Shown: in pieces, positions 24,406 through 32,531 of the stretch
How positions within the stretch are numbered: the stretch's first letter is position 1
Layout of the letters: each line of letters opens with the position of its first letter
Assembly: GCA_019415985.1 (NCBI GenBank)
Contig: DXYE01000017.1
Span: forward strand, 1-32,816
DNA: 32,816 bases
Reading direction: 5' to 3'
Origin: Clostridiales bacterium
Lineage (GTDB): Bacteria > Bacillota > Clostridia > Oscillospirales > CAG-272
Program-made: the position numbers and the translations under genes
The notes under the pieces: generated by a model
Told to the model about the DNA's origin: nothing
Databases searched by the model: none
The model's input: the letters and a program-made list of their open reading frames with translations, nothing else

Positions 24406-25365
24406 TTACACGGTCACATTTTCTATGTAAACACTCTGCAAATACGGCAGAAGCTCCTTTTTTCCCGGCATATCCGAGCCCGTTCTTTCGATCTTAGCGG
24501 CTGCAGCCGCTGCTGCAAACAGCAACGCCGACGCGCTGTCGCCGCCGCTTTTTTCATAGACATACAGAAAAGCGGCTAAAAATGTATCTCCTGCGCCGGA
24601 TTCTCCTTTTACCTTTACCTTTGGCGCACTGACAGAAAGGCAGCCCTTTTCATCCGTATAGACTGCCCCCTCTGCGCCCATGGTACAGAGAACGTTCGCG
24701 CCGTATTCAGCCTGAATTCTGCGGCTCACTTTTGCCGCGCCTTCACGCGACTGGAGCGGATAGCCCACATAGGAGGACAGCTCATGGATGTTCGGCTTGA
24801 TCAGCCAGGGTCGTCCTTCGAGTCCTCTTTTCAGGGCCTCTCCGTCTGCGTCCAGCACACATCGTATCCCCATTCTTCCGTTTTCCAAAAGCAGCTCCCT
24901 GTAAATCTCCGGTTCCGCTCCCTCCGGCAGACTGCCGCTGACAACCAAATAGGCCCTTTTTTTATACTTTAGACTGACCGCCGCGAATTCGGAGGATTTT
25001 TTGATCAGACGTTTCAGCTCCTCTGCCGTCACCGGACCTCCCCGCTCGTTCAGCTCTGTGGTCAAACCATCCGCATCGACGATCTTTGTACAGGTCCGTG
25101 TGGCGCATGCTGTACCGGTTAAGAAATACGGAATGCCGCTACTCTTCAGCAGCTCCTCAAAAAGCCTTCCCTCTTCTCCTCCCGCAAATCCATAGGCCGG
25201 CGCAAAGACGCCGAGCTGCCGGAGCATTCTTGATACATTAACGCCTTTTCCTCCGGCACACAGCCGGGCGTATTCCGCCCGGTTGACTTCTCCCTTTCTC
25301 AGTCCTCCACCTATATAAAGCGTTCTGTCCAGACACGGATTCAATGTTATGGTTGCCGCCAGCAT
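24406..25365 (-). CDS. 1-phosphofructokinase family hexose kinase (PfkB superfamily)
   Basis: 319 aa. Ribokinase-like sugar-phosphate kinase of the FruK/LacC group. N-terminal ATITLNPCLDRTLYI, AGGKGVNVSRMLRQLG (substrate-binding Gly-Gly motif), VSGSLPEG, KPNIHELSSYVG, and the catalytic GESGAGDTFLAAFL with the base Asp. It probably phosphorylates fructose-1-P or tagatose-6-P (substrate unproven). No fru PTS or DeoR regulator lies nearby, so it is an orphan within the replication cluster. Start ATG 25365 matches the family N-terminus, with AAGGAG 12 nt upstream. TTG 25395 is an alternative. Confidence 0.88.
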   Translation of the reverse strand: MLAATITLNPCLDRTLYIGGGLRKGEVNRAEYARLCAGGKGVNVSRMLRQLGVFAPAYGFAGGEEGRLFEELLKSSGIPYFLTGTACATRTCTKIVDADGLTTELNERGGPVTAEELKRLIKKSSEFAAVSLKYKKRAYLVVSGSLPEGAEPEIYRELLLENGRMGIRCVLDADGEALKRGLEGRPWLIKPNIHELSSYVGYPLQSREGAAKVSRRIQAEYGANVLCTMGAEGAVYTDEKGCLSVSAPKVKVKGESGAGDTFLAAFLYVYEKSGGDSASALLFAAAAAAAKIERTGSDMPGKKELLPYLQSVYIENVTV

Positions 25366-25514
25366 GTCCTTTTGTATCTCCTTTGTTTTTCTCAAAGGGA
25401 ACCTTTGATTTTTTCTTTCTATCTACACCCTTTTGGCCGGTAAGGCCACAAAACGTATCTTTTTTAATGAATATTGGCTGTTTTCTTTAACTTCCGGTCC
25501 ATTCATTCCATTCT

Positions 25515-26756
25515 TTATCCGTTCATTCGAACAGGTACAACGAGGAAGATAAAACGATCCTTTTCCACGCCTGTCTCCCTCTTCTTTTTTCCTTTGCCGT
25601 CTGCCTTTTCCTTCCCTTCCGCTCCTTCGACGCCGCTTTCTTCCTGCTGCCCCGGCGTTTTCTTTTCCTCGACAGGCTCGACAACCATTGCCACAAGCTG
25701 ACTGACCAGAGACAGTCGAATTCTCTCCGTATCCGCCGCCCGCAGCGCGTCCAGTACATATCTGCAATTAAAGCCTATATCCAGATCTCCGCCCTCCTTT
25801 TCGATGTTGATTTCATCAAAAACCGAACCGTTTGCAGATACGGAAGAAACCTCGAGTTCCTCTCCAAAGTGGAATTTCACGTGACTTTTTGCCTGCCCCA
25901 GCGCCCGGTCCTCCGTTACAAGAGACGCTCTCTCCAAACTTTCCCTTAGAAGTGAGGTGCTGACCGTCGCATGTATCACAGGATTTTTCGGTATCAGCTT
26001 TTCATAATCGATGTACTGCGCATCAATCAGCCGTGAATAGAAATATAGATTATCCTTTTCAAAGAAGAAAATGACATGCTTTCTGGTAGCCAGAATACGG
26101 ACGTTTTCTTCGGTGTCCTTCAGCATCTTCATCAATTCCCCGACCGTTTTTCCTGGCACGATCATGGAAAGATCGAGCGCCTTGCTTTCCTGTGATGTTT
26201 TTGAAAGGTCCACCGTTTTCTCACAGATGGCGAGACGAAAGCTATCGCTTGCCGCTGCCGTAATTTTGTTGTCAAGAATACGGAAGAACAGTCCGTTCAG
26301 CGCCGGACGCGGATCATTTGATGCCACTGCATAGCCGGTTTTCGCTATCATGTCCCTCAGCTCACACTGCGCAATGGAAAAGCCCCAATCACCCTCCAGC
26401 ATCGGCGTCGTGGGGAATTCCTCTCCGTCAAGCGCGTGAATCGTGAACTCCGACCGGCCGCTGCGGATCTTCGCTACATTGTTTTCTCCCACGCTGATTG
26501 TGATGCTGCCGGGCATACTCCGGATAATCTGATTCAGCTTTGCGCCGTTTATAATGCAGCTTCCCTCCTCCTCGACCTGTGCCGGTATCTCGCACCGGAT
26601 TCCCTTCTCCAGGTCGAAGGAATTCAGCGTGCAGCGCTCTCCGGACGCACAAAGCTGTATCCCTTCGATTGCCGCAATCGTATTCTTTGACGATACAGCG
26701 CTCATAGCGTGCGTCACCGCGTCGTTTAGGATATCCCTGTCAAACGTTACCTTCAT
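25515..26756 (-). CDS. dnaN: DNA polymerase III beta sliding clamp, with C-terminal insertion
   Basis: 413 aa: MKVTFDRDILNDAVTHAMSAVSSKNTIAAIEGI start, three clamp domains, IRSGRSEFTIHALDGEEFP, FNCRYVLDAL near the C-terminus. The final strand RFIFLVVPVRMNG carries the P-V-R clamp ending. Between SQLVAMVVEPV and that strand is a ~38-residue Lys/Glu/Gly-rich insertion (~residues 363-400). Without it the length (~375) is normal. Start ATG 26756 has AAAGGA 9 nt upstream. Unusually placed after gyrB rather than after dnaA. Confidence 0.96.
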   Translation of the reverse strand: MKVTFDRDILNDAVTHAMSAVSSKNTIAAIEGIQLCASGERCTLNSFDLEKGIRCEIPAQVEEEGSCIINGAKLNQIIRSMPGSITISVGENNVAKIRSGRSEFTIHALDGEEFPTTPMLEGDWGFSIAQCELRDMIAKTGYAVASNDPRPALNGLFFRILDNKITAAASDSFRLAICEKTVDLSKTSQESKALDLSMIVPGKTVGELMKMLKDTEENVRILATRKHVIFFFEKDNLYFYSRLIDAQYIDYEKLIPKNPVIHATVSTSLLRESLERASLVTEDRALGQAKSHVKFHFGEELEVSSVSANGSVFDEINIEKEGGDLDIGFNCRYVLDALRAADTERIRLSLVSQLVAMVVEPVEEKKTPGQQEESGVEGAEGKEKADGKGKKKRETGVEKDRFIFLVVPVRMNG

Positions 26757-26874
26757 TTTTCCCCATCCTTTCTGCCGTTCTCCCATTTGTATGTCTCTGA
26801 CCGTACAGAGTCATCTTTCCTAATTTTTCCTCATACCCGCTTTTTTCGCTTTAATACAGAACATATGAATGAAA

Positions 26875-28827
26875 TCATATATCAAGATTTTCCGCATAAA
26901 GAGCATTTTCCTCTATAAACTCTCTTCTCGGCTCTACTTTATCTCCCATGAGGACCGAGAACATCTCGTCACAGCGCATGGCGTCCTCAATTTTTACCTT
27001 GAGCAACGTCCTCTTTTCCGGATCCATCGTCGTTTCCCAAAGCTGCTCCGCGTCCATCTCACCGAGACCCTTATACCTCTCCGCCTCCGCATTTCCACCG
27101 AGCTCTTCGATCCTCAGATCCCTTTCCGCATCTGAAAAGGCGTATCTTTCCTGCTTTCCCTTGTATACCTTATAGAGCGGCGGCTGAGCCAAAAAAACGT
27201 GTCCTTCCTCTATCAGCTTCCTCATATGACGGAAAAAGAAGGTAAGCAACAGGATTCTTATATGGGAGCCATCCACGTCGGCATCGGCCATGATGATGAT
27301 TTTTCCGTAACGGAGCTTGCCGAGATCAAAATCTTCCCCGATACCGCAGCCCAGCGCCTGTATGATAGGGATGAGCTGCTGATTTGCGTAGATCTTATCC
27401 AAACGGCTTTTTTCGACGTTCAGAACCTTTCCTCTGAGCGGAAGTATCGCCTGGAAGTGGCTGTCTCTGCCGTCCTTTGCAGAGCCGCCGGCGGAATCTC
27501 CCTCTACCAGATAAAGCTCTGTCAGCGCAGCATTTCGCTCATGACAGTCCGCAAGCTTTCCGGGCAGCGACGATCCCTCAAGCACGCCTTTTCGTCTGGT
27601 CAGCTCACGCGCTTTTCTCGCCGCTTCTCTTGCGCGCGCCGCTGCCAGCGCCTTTTCCATGATCCCCTTTCCGACCTGCGGATTCTCCTCTAAATATTCT
27701 TCAAGCCTCTCATATACCATGTTGTCCACAAAGGTTCTCACCTCGGAATTTCCGAGCTTTGCCTTTGTCTGACTCTCGAACTGCGCGTCCGGCAGCTTGA
27801 CGCTGATCACGGCGCAGATGCCTTCCCGGACATCCTCTCCGGTCAGATTTTTGTCCTCATCCTTTAAAATCCCTTTTTTTCTCGCATAGTCGTTGAGCGC
27901 GCGCGTCAGGCCTGTTTTAAAGCCCGTTTCATGCGTTCCGCCCTCCACAGTGTTCATATTGTTTGCGAAACTCAATACATTTTCGTTATAGCTGTCGTTA
28001 TACTGAATGGCCACCTCTGCCGTCATATCGCCCTTTTCACCGCGTACATAGATCACCTCATTGTGCACAGGCGTGACATGTCTCGCTGCATTCATATGCT
28101 CCACAAAGCTGCGTATGCCTCCCTCATAGCAGAGATCATCCTCTTTTTCCTCTTCATTCTCCCCTCTATGATCTATGATCCTTATTCTCACTCCTGCGTT
28201 GAGAAAGGCCTGCTCACGCATACGGTTCAAAATCGTATCGTAATCAAATACCGTTTCCTCAAAGATCTCCGCATCCGGCTTGAAACGTACATACAGACCG
28301 TGACATTCCCCGCTGTCACCGCCGCACGCAAAGGGGACGTCCACCTTTCCGCGGGTAAAACGCTCCGTATACCGCTTGCCGTCCGTACAGTTCTCTACCT
28401 CCATCCACTCGGATAGCGCATTGACCACAGACGCACCCACACCGTGGAGTCCTCCTGATATCTTATAGCCGCCGCCGCCGAATTTTCCGCCCGCATGAAG
28501 TACGGTAAACACCACCTCAAGCGTCGGAATCTGCATTTTCTGGTGGATACCGCCCGGCACTCCACGCCCATCGTCCTGTACAGACGCGCTGCCGTCCTTG
28601 TGCAGCTCAATAGTAATGACGTTACACGCGCCGGCCATCGCTTCATCTATGGAATTGTCTACGATCTCATAGATCAGATGATGCAATCCTCTTGAGGATG
28701 TCGATCCGATATACATGCCCGGACGTTTTCTTACGGCCTCGAGTCCCTCCAGTACCTGAATCTGTTCGTCGTCATAGACCGCGTTTTCCATCTGATCTTT
28801 TATCTCTTTTTCCAATTCATTTGACAT
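26875..28827 (-). CDS. gyrB: DNA gyrase subunit B
   Basis: 650 aa. ATPase subunit of gyrase. Bergerat-fold motifs EIVDNSIDEAMAG, DDGRGVPGG, GGLHGVGASVVNALS. Transducer QTKAKLGNSEVR. TOPRIM motifs EGDSAGGSAKDGRD and IIIMADADVDGSHIRILLL. C-terminal tail with YKGLGEMDAEQLWETTMDP. Length and sequence fit gyrase rather than ParE, and the partner gyrA lies downstream on the same strand. Start: ATG 28827 is 12 nt after AAAGGA. ATG 28839 abuts it. Confidence 0.97.
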   Translation of the reverse strand: MSNELEKEIKDQMENAVYDDEQIQVLEGLEAVRKRPGMYIGSTSSRGLHHLIYEIVDNSIDEAMAGACNVITIELHKDGSASVQDDGRGVPGGIHQKMQIPTLEVVFTVLHAGGKFGGGGYKISGGLHGVGASVVNALSEWMEVENCTDGKRYTERFTRGKVDVPFACGGDSGECHGLYVRFKPDAEIFEETVFDYDTILNRMREQAFLNAGVRIRIIDHRGENEEEKEDDLCYEGGIRSFVEHMNAARHVTPVHNEVIYVRGEKGDMTAEVAIQYNDSYNENVLSFANNMNTVEGGTHETGFKTGLTRALNDYARKKGILKDEDKNLTGEDVREGICAVISVKLPDAQFESQTKAKLGNSEVRTFVDNMVYERLEEYLEENPQVGKGIMEKALAAARAREAARKARELTRRKGVLEGSSLPGKLADCHERNAALTELYLVEGDSAGGSAKDGRDSHFQAILPLRGKVLNVEKSRLDKIYANQQLIPIIQALGCGIGEDFDLGKLRYGKIIIMADADVDGSHIRILLLTFFFRHMRKLIEEGHVFLAQPPLYKVYKGKQERYAFSDAERDLRIEELGGNAEAERYKGLGEMDAEQLWETTMDPEKRTLLKVKIEDAMRCDEMFSVLMGDKVEPRREFIEENALYAENLDI

Positions 28828-28957
28828 AACTGTGCTCATTCCTTTCTTTGTTCTGCGCGTGAAACTGCCATACCCTGATTGCTGTCCCTCTTTTTTTCTT
28901 TCCCTTCACCTTTTCGAGGTACCGTACTTCATTTTTTATACTCTTTCTTCCCTTTTT

Positions 28958-29221
28958 TTATCTGACTGCAGAAGCCTTCAGACGTCCTTTCAGCGTCGCC
29001 GAAGCAGGCGTCGTCATATAGATGTGTTCACCGTCTCTCTCTCCTGTCAGCACAAACGCCTTTGGCACTTCCTCTCCGGAAACGGTAAACAGCCTTTTTT
29101 CTTTTTCCTTTTTTCTGAGAAAGGCTCTTGTCACCGGCGACACGGACGCGCTGTCCAAATCGAAAATGCCGATGATCTCCCTTACCCTTACGCTTGTATT
29201 TTTTTCCATATGCAGAAACAT
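28958..29221 (-). CDS. remB: RemB/YaaB-type extracellular matrix regulator (DUF370)
   Basis: 87 aa. N-terminus MFLHMEKNTSVRVREIIGIFDLDSASVSP and the PKAFVLT...YMTTPASATLKGR ending match YaaB/RemB, a small factor encoded between recF and gyrB in many Firmicutes that influences biofilm genes in B. subtilis. The recF-remB-gyrB context is the strongest support. Start ATG 29221 has AAAGGCGG 9 nt upstream. Role here inferred. Confidence 0.85.
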   Translation of the reverse strand: MFLHMEKNTSVRVREIIGIFDLDSASVSPVTRAFLRKKEKEKRLFTVSGEEVPKAFVLTGERDGEHIYMTTPASATLKGRLKASAVR

Positions 29222-29265
29222 CCTCAATTTCCGCCTTTCAACTCTATTTCTTCTTTCTCTCTTTT

Positions 29266-30426
29266 TTATTCAAATTTACTCATAGAAGGAGAAAAGCACC
29301 CACCGCATACCTCTATACAGTGTACGTCTTTCCCTCTTTCCTCCCCGCAAGCTGTCATGATCACCTGTTTCCCCTGTGTTTTCCCCATAAGATAGGCCTG
29401 TCTTCCCTCGTCCAGCTCGCTCAGCACGTCGTCAAACAGAAAAACCGGATATTCCCCGCAACTTTTTCTTGATATCTCCCCTTCCGCCAGCTTCAGCGCA
29501 AGGGCGATGGACCTGTCCTGTCCCTGACTCGCATACAGCTTAGCCTCTTCTCCATCCAGCCTTATTGCAAGATCATCCCTGTGACAGCCGCTGAGCGTCA
29601 TTCCCGCATAAAGCTCTCTCTCTGCCTTTTCCTCCTGATTTCTCTCGAAACACCTTCTCAGGTACGCCTCTTTTCCTCTTAACTCCTCTTTTTTCTCTTC
29701 GATGCCGTTCACAGCTTCCCTTGCCGTATCGCTGATATAGTCTATTTCAACCTTCTCCTTTCCTTTTGTCATATCCGAAATGATCTCTTTCGCTTTCTCA
29801 GCAAGCTCTTTTATATACGCCTGCCGCAAAGCGGTGATATGTGCGTTCGGTACGGAGAGCTGCTCGTTCAGCACATCAAGCAGCGCACGTTTTTCCCCGA
29901 ACACCATTTCATCGTTTTTCAGCAGCGCATTTTTTTGTTTCAGCAGCTTAGCATATAAATTCAGCGCAGCGAGATACGTGGGCCTGAGTTGACACAGTGC
30001 AGTATCTATGAAGGTCCTCCTTGTCTGCGGAGCCCCTTTTACAAGCTGGAGATGCTCCGGACAGAAAAGAACGGCGCGGAAGCTACCCACAAAATCAGAG
30101 GCTGATGGTATCACTACGCCGTTTCTTTTTAATTCCTTTCTTTTCTGTGTAAATAGCTGTACCTCAAGGAACCTTTCCGATTGAGGGTTATCGTTTTCCG
30201 ACGAGAAACCGAGCTTGAGATAAGCATTCGTTTTTTCCCGCATGACCGCTTCGCGGTCTCGAACGCCTCGGAAGCTCTTAGCAGAGGCGAAATAGTAAAG
30301 AGCCTCCAGCGCATTTGTTTTTCCCTGAGCATTGTCTCCTTTCAGCAGATTGACGCCGGGGGAGAATTCTATATGCTGCTCTTTGATGTTTCTGAATTGC
30401 CGAATGTCAACGGAAACGACAGTCAT
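29266..30426 (-). CDS. recF: DNA replication and repair protein RecF
   Basis: 386 aa. SMC-like ATPase loading RecA at gaps. IRQFRNIKEQHIEF, Walker A GDNAQGKTNALEALYYF, LFCPEHLQLVKGAPQTRRTFID, signature/Walker B region ASQGQDRSIALALKLAE and PVFLFDDVLSELDEGRQAYL. Start ATG 30426 fits the family N-terminus, with GGAGAGG 10 nt upstream. The AT-rich end of the putative origin lies just upstream, so recF transcription starts in or across the unwinding region. dnaN, normally upstream of recF, is missing here. Confidence 0.96.
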   Translation of the reverse strand: MTVVSVDIRQFRNIKEQHIEFSPGVNLLKGDNAQGKTNALEALYYFASAKSFRGVRDREAVMREKTNAYLKLGFSSENDNPQSERFLEVQLFTQKRKELKRNGVVIPSASDFVGSFRAVLFCPEHLQLVKGAPQTRRTFIDTALCQLRPTYLAALNLYAKLLKQKNALLKNDEMVFGEKRALLDVLNEQLSVPNAHITALRQAYIKELAEKAKEIISDMTKGKEKVEIDYISDTAREAVNGIEEKKEELRGKEAYLRRCFERNQEEKAERELYAGMTLSGCHRDDLAIRLDGEEAKLYASQGQDRSIALALKLAEGEISRKSCGEYPVFLFDDVLSELDEGRQAYLMGKTQGKQVIMTACGEERGKDVHCIEVCGGCFSPSMSKFE

Positions 30427-30462
30427 GGAAAAGAATCCTCTCCTTTTCGGAATGTGTAGCAT

Positions 30463-30905
30463 CTAAAAAGAGATATAACTATAGGGATCGTAGCAGAAGT
30501 CGTAGTAGGGGGTGTGAATGATGGGGAAAGATGGAGTAAACACATAAATATCGGTACTTATGGAAAGACGTGGATGTGTAAGAGCAGGGATACAAGCTGT
30601 TTTTCTTCTGTGGAAAAGAATAAAAAAGGAAAATCGCCGGGAAGGAAGTAAAAAAGAACCAATAAAATAAAAGAATCAAAAAGAAAAAAACTAAGAAAAT
30701 GTGGAAAAAAGTTTTCCACAGGTTGGGGAAAAGTCTGTTGAAAAGAAAAGGAAAAGTGGAATATAAAGGAAAGCATGGAAAGAAAAAGGAGGAAAAATGA
30801 ATACGTTCTGTGGATGTTAACAGAACAGAAAAAAAGCTGATGAGGAAAATTCTGTGGAAAAAGGCTGGTTGTCTCCTTGAAAGGAGGTAACAGAATAGAA
30901 AAACG
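30463..30905. other. oriC: Putative chromosomal replication origin oriC (dnaA-recF spacer)
   Basis: 443 bp, no gene, purine-rich on +. DnaA boxes: TGTGGAAAA (reverse of TTTTCCACA) at 30609-30617, 30700-30708 and 30853-30861, and TTTTCCACA at 30712-30720. Variants lie at 30736-30744 (TGTTGAAAA) and 30809-30817 (TGTGGATGT). The box pair 30700-30720 is an inverted repeat with a 3-bp centre. Next to recF come a weak box, a G-run and a trio-like tract (30487-30521). Boxes mostly point toward recF. Fits a Firmicute origin, though 3' of dnaA the usual neighbour is dnaN. Confidence 0.75.
30487..30521 (-). promoter_or_regulatory. DnaA-trio / basal unwinding element candidate
   Basis: On the - strand: TCATTCACA (30521-30513; 1 mismatch to TTATNCACA), CCCCC (30512-30508, sharing its last C with the next tract), then CTACTACGACTTCTGCTA (30508-30491), then AT-rich DNA (TATAGTTATATCTC). 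From memory the B. subtilis tract is CTACTATTACTTCTACTA. The two agree at 15 of 18 positions and in the order box, G/C run, trios, AT-rich. DnaA would extend along the trios to open the duplex. Confidence 0.65.
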
Positions 30906-32531
30906 TTATTTTGAGGTGATATCCTGTATCAGGTCGGAGACGTCGTTTTCGATGGAAGCGTCGTCACGCATCATTTTTTTAATGGTCTCATAGGAGGCAA
31001 GGATGGTGGTATGGTCGCGGTTGAAAATTTTTCCGATCTCAGGAAGAGATTTGTTAGTTATGGTACGCATAATATAGATGCTGACATGACGCGGCAGCGT
31101 TATGTGCTTGGAACGGCGGACACCTTTGATTTCTTCCACTGTGACACCGTATTTTTCCGCAACAGCGGAAAAAATTTTGTCTATGGTGACGTTAACCGGC
31201 TCTGTGCCGGTCATGATGTCGGAAAGACACTCTTTCGCTGCGTCAAGCGTTATGGGAAGGTTGTTAAGAGAGCTGTAGGCGCCGAGCTTTTTGACTGCAC
31301 CCTCGAGCTGACGGATACTGTTTTTCAGCTTCTCTGCGAGATAGGTTATGACCTCGGGGGGAATCTGTATGTCCAGAATCTGCGCTTTTTTGGTGATAAT
31401 AGCTGTGCGGAGTTCGAAATCAGGCGGCTCAATAGAGGCGAGAAGTCCCCATTCGAAACGCGTGCGAAGACGGTCTGTGAGCGTTTTAATCTCTTTTGGA
31501 GGTCGGTCGGATGCCAGAATGATCTGCTTATGCGCCTCATAAAGATCGTTGAAGGTATGGAAAAATTCCTCCTGCGTGGATTCCTTTCCCGCAATGAACT
31601 GGATGTCGTCGATGAGAAGAACGTCGGCCTTGCGGTATTTTTCGCGGAATTCGACCGTAGTCTTATTGGAAATGGATGCGATGAGCTGATTTGTAAACTC
31701 TTCGCCCTTCATGTATATGATGTTTGCGCCGGGGTTGTCCAGGCGTATTTTATTGGTTATGGCGTAGAGAAGATGTGTTTTTCCGAGTCCGGTCTGACCG
31801 TAGATGAAAAGAGGATTGTAGGCTGTAGCAGGATTGTTGGCTACCGCAACGCAGGCGGCATGGGCAAATTTATTGGAATTTCCTACAATAAAGCTGTCAA
31901 AGGTATATTCACTGCTTGCAGGAGAGGGGACTGTGTGCGGAAAGGAGTGTAAAGAAGGGGTGGTTTTCTGCTGTGCGGGGAGGATTTCGGCTGCACTATG
32001 CTCAAAAGGGGAGGAGGAAAAGCGGTTAGGCTCTCTTGAGGAAAAGGAAGAAGCCGGCGGAGACTGAAAGGCGTCGCGTTCCTTTGAAACCGTGCTCGAG
32101 GGTATCTCTTCTTCATTCGGATACTGGGAAGAAGAGACGTCTGCACCAGTCGTGTGATCCTTAAGGTAATCATCTCCCATAGAAGATACGGACGAATGTC
32201 CCCCTTTCATAAAGGGGGAAAGAGATTCTCCGTTTTCCAGCATGGACTGAAGGAGATCATAATCCAGCGTCTGATGTTCAGAGGAGAGGACACAGACATC
32301 CATAGGGAAGCTGAAAATATCGGAAAAGGCCTGTTTCAAAAAGGGAAGATGGCGCTTGTTCAGAATATCCGCCTTGATATCGCTGTTACAGACAAGGACA
32401 GCGAGCTGATCGTTCAGTGCGGCGATCTCCAGAGGCTTAAAAAAAAGATTTATTGTTGCATCCGAGTATTTTTCAGGGAGCTGAACGAGCACGAGCTCCC
32501 AAATTTCCTGAAATCTGCGCATGGCGGACAT
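30906..32531 (-). CDS. dnaA: Chromosomal replication initiator DnaA
   Basis: 541 aa. Domain I from FQEIWELVLVQL. An unusually long Ser/Pro-rich domain II (~85-215). AAA+ domain III with SEYTFDSFIVGNSNKFAHAA, Walker A GQTGLGKTHLL, Walker B VLLIDDIQF and sensor-type LASDRPP. Domain IV DNA-binding GVRRSKHITLPRHVSIYIMR and IGKIFNRDHTTIL. The loop is FNRDH where most homologues have F-x-x-RDH, one residue shorter. Start ATG 32531 has AAAGGAG 6 nt upstream. Origin-like boxes lie directly 3' of the gene. Confidence 0.97.
   Translation of the reverse strand: MSAMRRFQEIWELVLVQLPEKYSDATINLFFKPLEIAALNDQLAVLVCNSDIKADILNKRHLPFLKQAFSDIFSFPMDVCVLSSEHQTLDYDLLQSMLENGESLSPFMKGGHSSVSSMGDDYLKDHTTGADVSSSQYPNEEEIPSSTVSKERDAFQSPPASSFSSREPNRFSSSPFEHSAAEILPAQQKTTPSLHSFPHTVPSPASSEYTFDSFIVGNSNKFAHAACVAVANNPATAYNPLFIYGQTGLGKTHLLYAITNKIRLDNPGANIIYMKGEEFTNQLIASISNKTTVEFREKYRKADVLLIDDIQFIAGKESTQEEFFHTFNDLYEAHKQIILASDRPPKEIKTLTDRLRTRFEWGLLASIEPPDFELRTAIITKKAQILDIQIPPEVITYLAEKLKNSIRQLEGAVKKLGAYSSLNNLPITLDAAKECLSDIMTGTEPVNVTIDKIFSAVAEKYGVTVEEIKGVRRSKHITLPRHVSIYIMRTITNKSLPEIGKIFNRDHTTILASYETIKKMMRDDASIENDVSDLIQDITSK

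Noticed and set aside
25875..25884. TTTCACGTGA inside dnaN, resembling parS
   Set aside because: Only the inner 10 bp match; the outer bases needed for parS are wrong on both sides.
30787..30825. Tiny + ORF (MNTFCGC) with AAGGAGG within the origin region
   Set aside because: Seven codons, overlaps a DnaA-box variant; the purine-rich strand easily creates ribosome-site-like strings.
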